From Planctomycetota bacterium (GTDB lineage Bacteria > Planctomycetota > Planctomycetia > Isosphaerales > Isosphaeraceae), in assembly GCA_028291545.1 (NCBI GenBank), contig JAQGHR010000057.1, forward strand, positions 62,001 to 126,000: a stretch of 64,000 bases of DNA, given 5' to 3'. Each line of letters opens with the position of its first letter. The stretch's first letter is position 1. The position numbers and the translations under genes are program-made. Shown piece by piece: positions 55,958 to 64,000 of the stretch. The notes beneath the pieces are model-generated. The model searched no databases and had not been told where the DNA came from. It saw only the letters and a list, made by a program, of their open reading frames with translations.

Positions 55958-56758
55958 TCAGACTTTCTTCGTCGCCTTGTAGATGCCCCACTTCATGTCG
56001 TTGGCCTCGCAGAAGCGGACCTTCATGGCCCATCGATCGACGAGGTAGTTGAGGTCCGCCTCGGAGAACGAGCTGAGAAAGTCCTCGCGGTTGGCCGCGA
56101 GGTTCACCGGCTCATTCTTGAGGATCTCGGTGAACTTCGGCGTGGCATCCTCCGCGATCACGTCGGTGAACCCCGCCTCTTCCAGCAGCTTGCCGTAGGC
56201 GGCGGGCTCGACGAGGTGATAGCCGGTGCTCTTCGCATACGCCTCGAATTCGGGCGTGCCGGGCTGCTGGCCACGCGCATAATCGGTGATGACGAGCTGT
56301 CCGCCATCGTTGAGAAGACTGTAGAGCTTGGCGAAGAGCCGCTTCTTGTCGTGGACGTGCATGAGGGCGTCGCGCGACCAGATGATATCGAACGGTTCGT
56401 CGAATTCCGTCTCCAGGACGTCGGCCAGAAGGAAGGTCACCTGGCCGGAGACTCCGGAATCGGCCGTGGCGTCGAGCGCCAGGTCGGTCATCTCGGGCGA
56501 GAGATCCACGCCTGTGACGATGGCGCCATATTCGCGAGCCAGGTGGAACGCCGCCCCGCCGATGCCCGAGCCGACATCCAGGACCTTGACGCCGGGCTGA
56601 AGCTTGTTGCCGAGGAGATTGCACAAATAGGTCGTCGTCGCGGGACCGCCCGTGCTGATGTAACCGGCGCCGAAAATCTTCTCATACCGGAGGATGCTCG
56701 CCCGAGAGTATTGGCCATTGTTGTCATATTTCGTGTCAGTGCGCCGCAACGTGGTCAT
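55958..56758 (-). CDS. Phosphoethanolamine N-methyltransferase (PMT)-like SAM methyltransferase
   Basis: 266 aa. The SAM-binding motif is VLDVGSGIGG (59-68). Sequence follows eukaryotic (plant/Plasmodium/nematode) phosphoethanolamine methyltransferases over nearly its whole length: YEKIFGAGYISTGG (25-38), SRDALMH (128-134), ITDY (157-160) and the tail WAMK...WGIYKATK. Equivalents of the catalytic or ligand residues are present as Y25, Y33, D130, H134, Y160, Y180 and K246. The equivalent of the Plasmodium R179 is T178. PMTs convert phosphoethanolamine to phosphocholine in three steps with SAM; length 266 equals the single-domain Plasmodium form. The GAAGGG site precedes ATG 56758. It heads the set containing an APC permease and Pcs-like gene (118-bp gap). 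Confidence 0.82.
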   Translation of the reverse strand: MTTLRRTDTKYDNNGQYSRASILRYEKIFGAGYISTGGPATTTYLCNLLGNKLQPGVKVLDVGSGIGGAAFHLAREYGAIVTGVDLSPEMTDLALDATADSGVSGQVTFLLADVLETEFDEPFDIIWSRDALMHVHDKKRLFAKLYSLLNDGGQLVITDYARGQQPGTPEFEAYAKSTGYHLVEPAAYGKLLEEAGFTDVIAEDATPKFTEILKNEPVNLAANREDFLSSFSEADLNYLVDRWAMKVRFCEANDMKWGIYKATKKV

Positions 56759-57075
56759 GTCGAGCCCTTCGGTGTGGTCGGGAAACGCGTGAAATGGTGT
56801 GGAAAAAATCGCGACGAGTCGACGGAGCGGAACGAAGCGAGGGCGAGGAATCGAGAGGAGATCGTCGCCGCCGTATTCGATTCGGCGGGCCGGTTCGGGC
56901 GGGGTGGGGCCGGCTCAGGGCGTCGTCATCGCTGATCTCATGCGACGGCATCGCCGAAGATTATCCCACAAACGCGGAGCCGATTCTAAACACATCGGAC
57001 CGCGTAAGCCAAGCCCCTTGTCTCGAATGCGGAGCCGACACCCCGCGTAATTTGACGAGGTGGTCCAGATTTTTA

Positions 57076-57104
57076 TTGAAGATCGCGGTCGGGCACACTA
57101 TGCT
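57076..57104 (+). promoter_or_regulatory. Candidate sigma-70-like promoter for TPR gene
   Basis: TTGAAG (57076-57081) and TATGCT (57099-57104) separated by 17 bp, each four of six to consensus. This would give a leader of roughly 250 nt before the start at 57365. Confidence 0.35.
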
Positions 57105-57242
57105 GAAATCCGCTGAGAATCCTCGTGCTCGAGACAGTTCAGGCAAGGGATTGCGACCTCACGGGTTGAGGTAGGGGCGAATGGCGTCGCCCAGGGAACC
57201 CACCTTTCAACCCGAACTCGCCCCCCGCCTCCACTAGCTTCG

Positions 57243-57295
57243 ATCCGAGATGTCCCCAGGCCGCGCGATGGATCGGTCCTCGACTCATCTCGGAT
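57243..57295 (+). promoter_or_regulatory. Inverted repeat in the leader of the TPR gene
   Basis: Perfect 10-bp arms ATCCGAGATG (57243-57252) and CATCTCGGAT (57286-57295) with a 33-nt spacer, ending 69 bp before the start codon. It could fold in the leader RNA or be a DNA operator. Confidence 0.4.
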
Positions 57296-57364
57296 GATGG
57301 GTCTCGTTGGAACTGCTCCCGACCTCGCGCGGCACGGCACCCGAGCCCACAGGAGATGAGCCCG

Positions 57365-60300
57365 ATGACCGTGCGCTGGAAACCTTTGATTGTCCTCTCC
57401 GGATTGTTCCTGATCAGCGCCGTGATGGGCCTTCTCGCCATCACGTATGCGTGGCCGGGCCGCTCGGAGGACGTCCTGCCGCAGGCCCAGAAAGACGCCA
57501 AGGCGAAAAAGTATGACAACGCCTTGATCCACTATCGCCGCGCCCTTCAACTCGATCAGAAGAACGTCTCGATCCATGAAGAGCTGGCCGAGATGATCGC
57601 CCGCTGGATGGTCGATGCGCCCAAGAAACGGGCGGAATTGCGGCCCATGCGGATCCGCGCCCTGACGGACGCCGCCAAGTACGGCAAGGGCCGGCCCGGT
57701 CCCAGGCGGCAACTCCTGGCAGACGCACTGGCCCGCGATGATGCGAGCGACGCACTCGAATGGGCCAACGAGTTGATCTCCATCGAGCCCAAGGACCCGG
57801 CTGCGAACTACGTCAAGGCGCTCGAGAGCCTCGACCACCAGCCCCCCGACCTCGCCACCGCCAAGGCACATCTGGCGGTACTGACCGCGGCCGCGCCGAC
57901 CGGTGTCCGCACCCTCTGGGTCAGGGCCCGTCTGGCCCGAGAGACCGGGGACTCCGCCGCCCTGAGCGAGGTCTTCCAGATCGCCCGTACCACCTCGCCC
58001 GACGCGGCGCTCTCCGCGTCCGAGCGCCTGACCCGGCTCCGCCTCCACATGATGGAGATCGCTGGGGATGAAGATCCGAAGACGCTGGTCGCCCGGGTCT
58101 CGGCATTCGGCGAAGCGGCGCGGACCCTTGCGTCCGAACCCGAGCCGTCCTCGTCGCGCACCCGCCTCCTCGGTTCCACGGTGAAGGACGTTCAGAGGCA
58201 CTTGAAGGGCCTCGCCGCCAGGACCCCCGCGTCCAAGAATGACCTCGCCAGTCTGGGTGATTCGCTGGAGACGGTCGCCGAGGCGATCTATACTCGCGCG
58301 ATCGAGAACTCGGGCGCGTCCAACCTCAACGTCCATCTCGATTTCGCGGAACACCTCGTCTTCCGCGACCAGGCCGAGCGGGCGCTGACCGTGGCCTCGC
58401 GGGCCTTGAAGCTGCCGATCGCCAGCCTTCCGGCGTGGGAGATGGTCGCCGCGAGCCTGAGAGAGAGCGCGGTCAAGGCCGCCCTTTCCCGGACCGACGA
58501 CCCCTCGCGATTCGAGAAGGCGGCGCCTTTTATCAAGGATCTCTCCGCCAGCGCGAACCCCCGGCTCGCCGGAATGGGCCATTTCTTCAAAGGCTTGATC
58601 GCGCTGGACAAGTCCGGCCTGACGAGCCCCGCCGCGCAAGATCCGGGCGACTCGAAGACGGTCACCATCGATCCGAAGGCCCGCGATGAGGCCGTCAGCG
58701 AGCTCAAGCTGGCGGCCGCGGCCTTACCCGACGCATCGACCGCGCAGGCGCTCTATGGCGTGACCATGATCCTCACCGGCGAACAGGGCATGGGCAGGCA
58801 ATACCTCCAGCGTGCCTACCATCTCGGAGGGCAGGACCGCCTTGAGCCCCGATATCAGGTCTGGGCCGCCTGGTCGATGCTTCAGGCGGGCTATCCGGAA
58901 GACGCCGAACCGATTATCGCGAAACTGCTCGCCGATGTCGCCCGAGGGGAATTGCCCGTGGAGCTGGGGCCGACGCTCCACCTTCTGAAAGGGGAGGCCC
59001 ATCAGGCCCGGGGCACCCCCGAGCAACTTCGGCTCGCTCGCGTGGAATTCCAGAAGGGCGTACCCGACGGCCAGCCCATGCCCGCCAATCTGCAGCTTCG
59101 CCTCGCCCAGATCGACCTTCAGCTCGGCGAGAGCCAGCAAGGCATGAGTCGTCTCGCGAAGCTGAAGGGCGACGCCAAGATCGGCCCGTCCGCCGAACGG
59201 TTGATCGTCCTGAGCCTCAAGGAGTCCGGCAAGCTCGCCGAGGCGACCAAGGCCCTTGCCAGTGCCAGGACACGCTACCCGGACAGCGACGAGTTGGCCG
59301 AACTGGATTCCGTCCTCCACGCGTCGGCCAACGACAATGCCGGCGCGGATCGCGTCCTGGCCGAGTATCTGGAGAAACATCCGGGACGCGTGGCCCTCTC
59401 CATGCTGCGGGCCAAGTTCCTGGCCACGACCCTGAAAAAACCGGCCGACGCCCGCGCCATTCTCGTCGGTCTCTCCAGGACCGCCGAGACGTCCGCTCCG
59501 CTCGCCGAACTCGCGATCCTGGACATCACCGGCCGTGATTTCGACGCGGCCGCGAAGACCATCGCCCAGATTCGTGCTCGCTGGAAGGAAGCGTCTACCG
59601 CCGATCTCCTGGACGCCCAGCTTGCCCTGGCCAGGGAGAACCCGCGAGCCGCCGCGTCGCACCTCGAAGCGGCCCTCAAGAAAGATCCCAATAACAAGGT
59701 CGCCCAGTTGTGGAAGGCCATCCTGGACGAGCGTTCGGGAGGCCACGCCAAGGCTTCACAGGCCCTCGAATCAATCCTCAAGGACCAGCCGGTCAAGGAG
59801 ATCGAGGACGGCCTCTCGTTGACGACGGCCGCCAAGTGGGCGCTGGCCGACATGGCCCTCCAGAACCAGGATCTCGAAACCGCCATCCGCAGGTTCGAAT
59901 CGCTCCTCCAGGGCGGACAGTCCAAGGATCTGGACCGCTCCGTGAGGTGGAAGCTGGTCGCGGCTCGCGCGGGTCGTGGCGAGCTGGAACAAGCGAAAGC
60001 CGACGTCGCGGCGCTCCTCGCCTCGCCGACCACAACCCCCGACGAGCGCGTTCAAGCCGCGGACTTCTACCGCCGTCATGGCGATGACGCGTCCTGCATG
60101 GCACAGCTTGACTCGGTCCTGAAGGCCGATCCATCTCACACCGGGGCGATCGCCTACAAGGCGCTCTCGCTCGCCTCGAAGGATCGGCCCGACGATGCGG
60201 TCAAGGTGCTCCGATCGGCGATCGCGGGCAAGAAGTCGCAGCCCTCGAACATTTACCTGATGCTTGCCGCAGCCGAGAACCTCCGACTGCCCAAGGAACA

Positions 60301-61969
60301 GGCCACGGCCCGGGCCTTGGCCGCGCTGGATGAGGGGCTGGCCAGTTTCCCTTCGGCGATCGAGCTGATCCAGGCGAAGTTTCAGGTGATGAAGCTCAAA
60401 GGCGACGCGAACGCGATCGCTTTCGTCGAGAAAGTGGCGAAGGCCGATCCCTCGCCGGCGATGAAACGCGTTCTGGCCGAGGCCTACCGTGAGAATCAGT
60501 CGTTCGCGAGCGCGGAGGCCGTCGTCCGGGATCTGTTGAAGGAGACCCCCAAGGACGCTCGGCTCGCCGCATCTCTCGTGGGCCTGATCGCCATGCAGTC
60601 CAAGGCGGCGATCGATCGGGGTGATAAGGCTTCGGCCAGGTCACTCGACATCAAGACGACCGAGCTGATCCGGCATTTCCGGGCCGAGTTTCCCGACGAC
60701 GTCACTTTCCCGCAGGCCGAATGCGAGCTGGCCGCCCGCAATGGCGACATGGCCAAGGCCAAGCGGATCTCCGGCGAGATCACGACGATGGATGCGTCCT
60801 CGCCAATCGGTCCCTTGCTCCGCGCCCAGCTTTACGCGACCGAGAACAAGACCGAAGAGGTTGTTCGGGCCTACGACGAGGCGCTCAAGAGGAGCCCACG
60901 TCGTACGGATATCCGCCTGGCTTTCGCGCAGGCGAATCTGGCCCTGGGTAAGACCGACGAGACCCTGAAACAAGCGAAGCTCGTGCTCGATTCCGACAGC
61001 GATCAGCCCACGGCCCTGCTGCTGCGAGCCCAGGCACTCGTTCTTCAGCCAGGGACGCCCGAGGAACGAGCGGCACGACGCACGGAGGCGGCTGGCGCAC
61101 TCCGGGAAGCGATCAGGGCCAACCCGAAGTTCCTGGATGCATACCACGTCCTGGCCGAGATCCGGCTGATGGACGACGATCGCGCCAAGGCACTGATTAC
61201 GCTGCGGGAGGGACTCAGGGTCAATCCGAACGATGACTCGGGGCTTTCGGCGCTGATTCAGCACCTCAGCGAGCCTCGCGGCCGGGACCAGCCGGCGCCT
61301 CCGGCCGATTTGCAAGAGGCGATGCAATTCGCCCAGTCATTCGAGGCCAAGGACGAGCGCGGAGTCTTCGCGTTAGCCTCCGCCGTGGGCTTCCAGCGTG
61401 CCGGGCATGTCGATCTGGCCCTGCCATGGGCCGAGAAGGCGGCGAAGAAGATTGATCGGCCGATCGTCCACCTGACCTACGGCGACATCCTGCTCGCCAA
61501 GGCCGAGAGCACATCCGTACCCGCCGAAGCCAAAGAGAACTTCCTCAAGGCCGTCGCTCAGTACGAAGCCGTCCTCAAGAGCCAGCCGGACCAAATCGAG
61601 GCGGTCAACAACAAGGCGTGGATTCTGCATCGCTACCTGAATCGAAACCCCGAGGCCTTGGAGCTGGCGGAAGGGTTCGCGAAGGGTGCCGATCTCACCC
61701 GGCTGCCGGCGGAATTCCTCGACACTCTCGGCTCGATTCAGGAGGGAATGGGCCAGGCCAAGAAGGCCGAGGACACCTACACGAAGGGCCTCCGCAACTC
61801 GCCCAACCATCCGATGCTCAACTATCACCTAGGCAAGCTGCTGAGCAAGGATCGAAGCCGCGCGAGCAAGGCGGCGGATTGCCTGGAGAAAGCCAAAGCG
61901 GCTAAGTCCAAGCTCAGTCCGGCCATCGTGCGAGAACTGGATGCGACCCTGGAGTCAATCGGGCGATAG
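57365..61969 (+). CDS. Giant membrane-anchored TPR protein
   Basis: 1534 aa from ATG 57365, because AGGAG (57351-57355) sits 9 bp upstream; ATG 57356 directly abuts that site. One N-terminal helix (about 8-30, PLIVLSGLFLISAVMGLLAI) anchors or exports the protein. The rest is helical repeats of TPR type (for example DNALIHYRRALQLDQKN near the N terminus, and EDTYTKGLRNSPNHPMLNYHLGKLL near the C terminus), Ala/Lys-rich throughout. TPR arrays bind partner proteins. No catalytic domain is seen. It ends 31 bp before a strong intrinsic terminator, so it is transcribed alone. Confidence 0.85.
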   Translation: MTVRWKPLIVLSGLFLISAVMGLLAITYAWPGRSEDVLPQAQKDAKAKKYDNALIHYRRALQLDQKNVSIHEELAEMIARWMVDAPKKRAELRPMRIRALTDAAKYGKGRPGPRRQLLADALARDDASDALEWANELISIEPKDPAANYVKALESLDHQPPDLATAKAHLAVLTAAAPTGVRTLWVRARLARETGDSAALSEVFQIARTTSPDAALSASERLTRLRLHMMEIAGDEDPKTLVARVSAFGEAARTLASEPEPSSSRTRLLGSTVKDVQRHLKGLAARTPASKNDLASLGDSLETVAEAIYTRAIENSGASNLNVHLDFAEHLVFRDQAERALTVASRALKLPIASLPAWEMVAASLRESAVKAALSRTDDPSRFEKAAPFIKDLSASANPRLAGMGHFFKGLIALDKSGLTSPAAQDPGDSKTVTIDPKARDEAVSELKLAAAALPDASTAQALYGVTMILTGEQGMGRQYLQRAYHLGGQDRLEPRYQVWAAWSMLQAGYPEDAEPIIAKLLADVARGELPVELGPTLHLLKGEAHQARGTPEQLRLARVEFQKGVPDGQPMPANLQLRLAQIDLQLGESQQGMSRLAKLKGDAKIGPSAERLIVLSLKESGKLAEATKALASARTRYPDSDELAELDSVLHASANDNAGADRVLAEYLEKHPGRVALSMLRAKFLATTLKKPADARAILVGLSRTAETSAPLAELAILDITGRDFDAAAKTIAQIRARWKEASTADLLDAQLALARENPRAAASHLEAALKKDPNNKVAQLWKAILDERSGGHAKASQALESILKDQPVKEIEDGLSLTTAAKWALADMALQNQDLETAIRRFESLLQGGQSKDLDRSVRWKLVAARAGRGELEQAKADVAALLASPTTTPDERVQAADFYRRHGDDASCMAQLDSVLKADPSHTGAIAYKALSLASKDRPDDAVKVLRSAIAGKKSQPSNIYLMLAAAENLRLPKEQATARALAALDEGLASFPSAIELIQAKFQVMKLKGDANAIAFVEKVAKADPSPAMKRVLAEAYRENQSFASAEAVVRDLLKETPKDARLAASLVGLIAMQSKAAIDRGDKASARSLDIKTTELIRHFRAEFPDDVTFPQAECELAARNGDMAKAKRISGEITTMDASSPIGPLLRAQLYATENKTEEVVRAYDEALKRSPRRTDIRLAFAQANLALGKTDETLKQAKLVLDSDSDQPTALLLRAQALVLQPGTPEERAARRTEAAGALREAIRANPKFLDAYHVLAEIRLMDDDRAKALITLREGLRVNPNDDSGLSALIQHLSEPRGRDQPAPPADLQEAMQFAQSFEAKDERGVFALASAVGFQRAGHVDLALPWAEKAAKKIDRPIVHLTYGDILLAKAESTSVPAEAKENFLKAVAQYEAVLKSQPDQIEAVNNKAWILHRYLNRNPEALELAEGFAKGADLTRLPAEFLDTLGSIQEGMGQAKKAEDTYTKGLRNSPNHPMLNYHLGKLLSKDRSRASKAADCLEKAKAAKSKLSPAIVRELDATLESIGR

Positions 61970-62000
61970 CTCCGTGTTGCTTTAGGTGGTGATGCAAGCC

Positions 62001-62048
62001 GAGCGGCGGGGTTGAGGTGCCACATCTCGACCCCGCCGCTCTTTTTTT
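62001..62048 (+). terminator. Rho-independent terminator
   Basis: GAGCGGCGGGGTTGAG pairs with CTCGACCCCGCCGCTC (62001-62016 and 62026-62041, one T-G pair) and is followed directly by seven T residues (62042-62048). It lies 31 bp after the TPR stop and is the clearest terminator of the window. Confidence 0.9.
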
Positions 62049-62124
62049 GTTGGATTCTTTCGGCCGCGCGATCTGCTATAACAGGTCGAGCGAGCGACCC
62101 TCCCGATCAAGAGAGCGTGCCATC

Positions 62125-63135
62125 ATGACTCGTCCTCCACGGTCGCGATCTGGTTTTACCATGATCGAGCTGCTGGTCGTGATCGCCTTCATCGGCGTCC
62201 TTGTCGCGCTCTTGCTCCCCGCCGTCCAGGCGGCCCGAGAGGCGGCCAGGCGAGCCCAATGCACGAACAACCTGAGGCAACTCGGCCTCGGTCTGCACAA
62301 CTATCTAGCGGCGAAAAATTCCTTCCCGGTCGGCTTCCTGGTCGCCTCGGGCCCGGTCCCCGCCGAGACGTCACCCCTGCAGTATCGCTGGTCCGTCCTT
62401 GCCCAGATGACGCCCTACCTGGAGCAAGTGAATCTCTTCGATGCCATCAATTTTTCGTTTCCGCTCGCACACAAGCCGGTTGGTGGCGGTTCCGCCTTCT
62501 GGCCGTTCTACGCCGAGAACGCCACCGCCATGGCCACGCGAGTCAGTCTCTTCCTCTGCCCGAGCGATGGCGCCCACGCTCCCTCGGATGATTCCGGACC
62601 GACGAATTACGCCTTCTGCTCGGGGGATGGATCGCGAGGCGGAGACGCGGCCGGCGCCTCGGGAACGTTCACGATGGAATCCCATGCTGCCAACGAGATC
62701 CTTGACGGATTGAGTACGACAGTCGCGGCCTCCGAGGGCCCGCTGGGAATCGCCGGACCCTACTCGCAGACGTCGCCTACCCCGTGGCCCTCCCCCTGGA
62801 CCCGAGCCTTCGCCCGCGTGTCGTCCGGTCCCTTGACCGATTCCGCGTGTGCGTCCGCCGGCAGTGGATGGCTCATGAACAAGGGAGCGGCCTGGTGGGA
62901 CGGGAATTATTTGAACACGCTTTACAACCATTACCTGCCTCCCAACGCGAAACGCCCGGATTGCTCCGCCTACCATAACCCCGGCTGGAAGGCCGCCCGC
63001 AGCTATCACTCCGCCGGAGTCAACGTGGTCTTTTGCGACGGTCATGTCTCCTTCGTGAAGGACGGGATCTCTCCGGCGTCCTGGCGAGCCATCAGCACCC
63101 GCGCCGGTGGCGAGATCCCCGAGATGGGGCCATAG
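62125..63135 (+). CDS. DUF1559 prepilin-like protein
   Basis: 336 aa from ATG 62125. Type IV prepilin-like N terminus: G10 followed by [20 protein letters not shown], with E15 at the fifth position of the mature form. The DUF1559 motifs follow: [21 protein letters not shown] and the C-terminal [26 protein letters not shown]1559 proteins are numerous in planctomycetes and are thought to be pseudopilin-like surface proteins; their function is unproven. The frame stays open upstream to 62017, across the terminator, which argues against that longer start. Confidence 0.93.
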   Translation: MTRPPRSRSGFTMIELLVVIAFIGVLVALLLPAVQAAREAARRAQCTNNLRQLGLGLHNYLAAKNSFPVGFLVASGPVPAETSPLQYRWSVLAQMTPYLEQVNLFDAINFSFPLAHKPVGGGSAFWPFYAENATAMATRVSLFLCPSDGAHAPSDDSGPTNYAFCSGDGSRGGDAAGASGTFTMESHAANEILDGLSTTVAASEGPLGIAGPYSQTSPTPWPSPWTRAFARVSSGPLTDSACASAGSGWLMNKGAAWWDGNYLNTLYNHYLPPNAKRPDCSAYHNPGWKAARSYHSAGVNVVFCDGHVSFVKDGISPASWRAISTRAGGEIPEMGP

Positions 63136-63767
63136 TCCCGGCAGAACCGATGCGGAAAATCGACCGCTAGCCGTCTGCCCAGGGACAGGCATCGAAGAGT
63201 AGCCGAGCTCGGGTCACAACAGTCAGAGCCGCCTCCGCTCGGCTGCCGCCCTGGTGGGACGGCTTGCGCCGTCGTCAATCCGTTGCGCCGAGGCCCGCCC
63301 GACAGGGGCGTGGGTTCGGCGGGCTTGCAATGACCGCTCGCGCGAAACGATGCGGATTGCATCGGTTGCGAGACGGCTCGTCCGATCGGTGCGTCAACTT
63401 GAGTTCACAAGAAAACTTTTGTCTTTTCGCTTGCACATGCTAGACTCCTTCGGCAGCCTTGGTTTATTGAACTTCGCACCTGATCGCGACGCATCCACCA
63501 ACTGCATTTCCGACACAACCTGATTAGCCCCTACGCTTTCGGACAGCCCGGACCAATCCATTCGGGACGATTTTCGCAACGGCCGAGAGACCTGCCATGC
63601 CTCGGGTATGGCCGGTCAGGATCGCGGTGCGCCTTTTCTCGGCAAGAGGGGGCCTCCTCGCATCCTCTCTCACCGACCAGCAGTTCGCAGTGCAACATGA
63701 GCTCATTTTGAGAAACGGATGAATGCCCCGTCGCCCAGGGAGGTCGCGACTATGAGAGACCTCCCCG
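63136..63767. other. 632-bp intergenic region with hairpins
   Basis: No credible gene. Hairpins: GACGGC-TTGC-GCCGTC (63258-63273, tetraloop) and GCCCGCC / GGCGGGC (63293-63299 and 63318-63324). A local A/T-rich patch (63405-63475) contains TAGACT (63441-63446), a possible -10 element for the downstream gene. Short frames here have no codon or family support. Confidence 0.5.
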
Positions 63768-64000
63768 ATGACGACGCCTCGCCTCCGCGCAACGCGCCCC
63801 AAGATCGTGCTTCTTGAGCCTCGGTTACTGCTCGCCGCAGTCAGCCCCTCGGCGGCGTGGATCGGTCAGGACGGGAAAGATCTCGTCGGCCCCTCGTCCG
63901 CGCCGGGCAGCGACCAGGTCCAGGATATTCACATCGCCGTCGCCGGCTTATCGCCGCTCAGGACGGTCGTGGCCGCCGACATTCTCGGGCTCGGCGGCGG
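63768..64000 (+). CDS. LEPR-XLL-type surface protein, truncated by right window edge
   Basis: 77 complete codons from ATG 63768, open to the window end. The N terminus MTTPRLRATRPKIVLLEPR is followed by LLLAA, the 'LEPR-XLL' signature that opens large exported planctomycete proteins. It continues AVSPSAAWIGQDGKDLVG, then a beta-type stretch (VQDIHIAVAGLSPLRTVV). A GAGAG site lies about 9 bp upstream. The remainder, usually hundreds to thousands of residues with Ig, dockerin or calcium-binding repeats, lies outside the window. Confidence 0.75.
   Translation, partial: MTTPRLRATRPKIVLLEPRLLLAAVSPSAAWIGQDGKDLVGPSSAPGSDQVQDIHIAVAGLSPLRTVVAADILGLGG

Larger units (their letters stand above)
56759..57364. 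other. Intergenic region with candidate promoter and structured leader for the TPR gene
   Basis: 606 bp between the divergent PMT-like and TPR genes, without a credible gene. It contains a sigma-70-like promoter (57076-57104) and an inverted repeat at 57243-57295, listed separately. Two smaller hairpins, CCTCA/TGAGG and GGGCGA/TCGCCC, lie in the 57158-57195 stretch. Confidence 0.55.

Noticed and set aside
57098..58639. 513-codon minus-strand frame overlapping the TPR gene start
   Set aside because: The plus-strand TPR frame has a good ribosome-binding site, membrane helix and repeats; the opposite frame is Arg/Gly-rich noise.
63254..63523. 89-codon plus-strand frame in the 632-bp gap
   Set aside because: No ribosome-binding site, Arg/Ser-rich composition, covers two hairpins and an A/T-rich likely promoter patch.

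Overview
The window is a 64 kb, GC-rich bacterial chromosome segment, almost certainly from a planctomycete and most likely the Isosphaeraceae group (Singulisphaera/Paludisphaera/Aquisphaera-like). The evidence is the set of planctomycete-typical families: two PSD1 (DUF1549/DUF1553) proteins with CxxCH motifs, three Tat-exported DUF1501 proteins, a DUF1559 prepilin-like protein, a DUF1080 protein, and an N-terminal LEPR-XLL-type surface-protein signature cut by the right edge. I found no rRNA, tRNA, CRISPR, insertion sequence or phage gene. The first gene (MoxR) and the last (LEPR-XLL protein) are truncated by the window edges.

Layout. 1-10.9 kb: a MoxR / DUF58 / BatA-VWA / DUF4175-like / VWA gene train, the usual planctomycete 'aerotolerance-type' cluster. 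A small secreted protein of unknown family (1899-2738) is inserted between DUF58 and BatA. Two paralogues of it follow the train (10954-12783). All three carry an internal duplication. 13-16.3 kb: a secreted propeller-like protein translationally coupled to an Ig-like protein, then a convergent alpha/alpha-toroid protein with a CxxCH motif. 16.4-23.3 kb: a cupin, two secreted S9 prolyl-oligopeptidase-type peptidases and a convergent secreted M28-PDZ peptidase. 23.5-28.3 kb: a hybrid histidine kinase with an N-terminal FHA domain, divergent from a radical SAM protein. 28.4-35.3 kb: DUF1501, PSD1, DUF1501 and DUF1080. 35.4-43.5 kb: glycerol-3-phosphate dehydrogenase, an RmlD-like reductase, a sorbosone-dehydrogenase-type protein, an SGNH hydrolase, an exported MsrA and an ABC-F ATPase. 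43.6-49 kb: a small secreted protein, a beta-propeller protein, an enolase-superfamily enzyme and an MGDG-synthase-like glycosyltransferase. 49.1-53.4 kb: a second PSD1/DUF1501 pair. 53.4-56.8 kb: a minus-strand set of three genes (phosphoethanolamine-methyltransferase-like enzyme, APC permease, phosphatidylcholine-synthase-like CDP-alcohol phosphotransferase). 57.4-64 kb: a giant TPR protein with a clear intrinsic terminator, a DUF1559 protein, a 630-bp gap and the edge-truncated surface protein.

The two most interesting items are these. First, the 53.4-56.8 kb set reads as a possible de novo choline-headgroup route: ethanolamine-type methylation, uptake, then condensation with CDP-diacylglycerol. 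The methyltransferase has a substitution at the position equivalent to the phosphate-binding arginine of eukaryotic homologues. Second, the three-member duplicated-domain family around the MoxR/BatA train is one I do not recognise.

Limits. All family calls come from reading motifs and remembered family signatures, with no database search. Start codons were chosen from ribosome-binding sites and signal peptides, and where this differs from the longest open frame it is stated.
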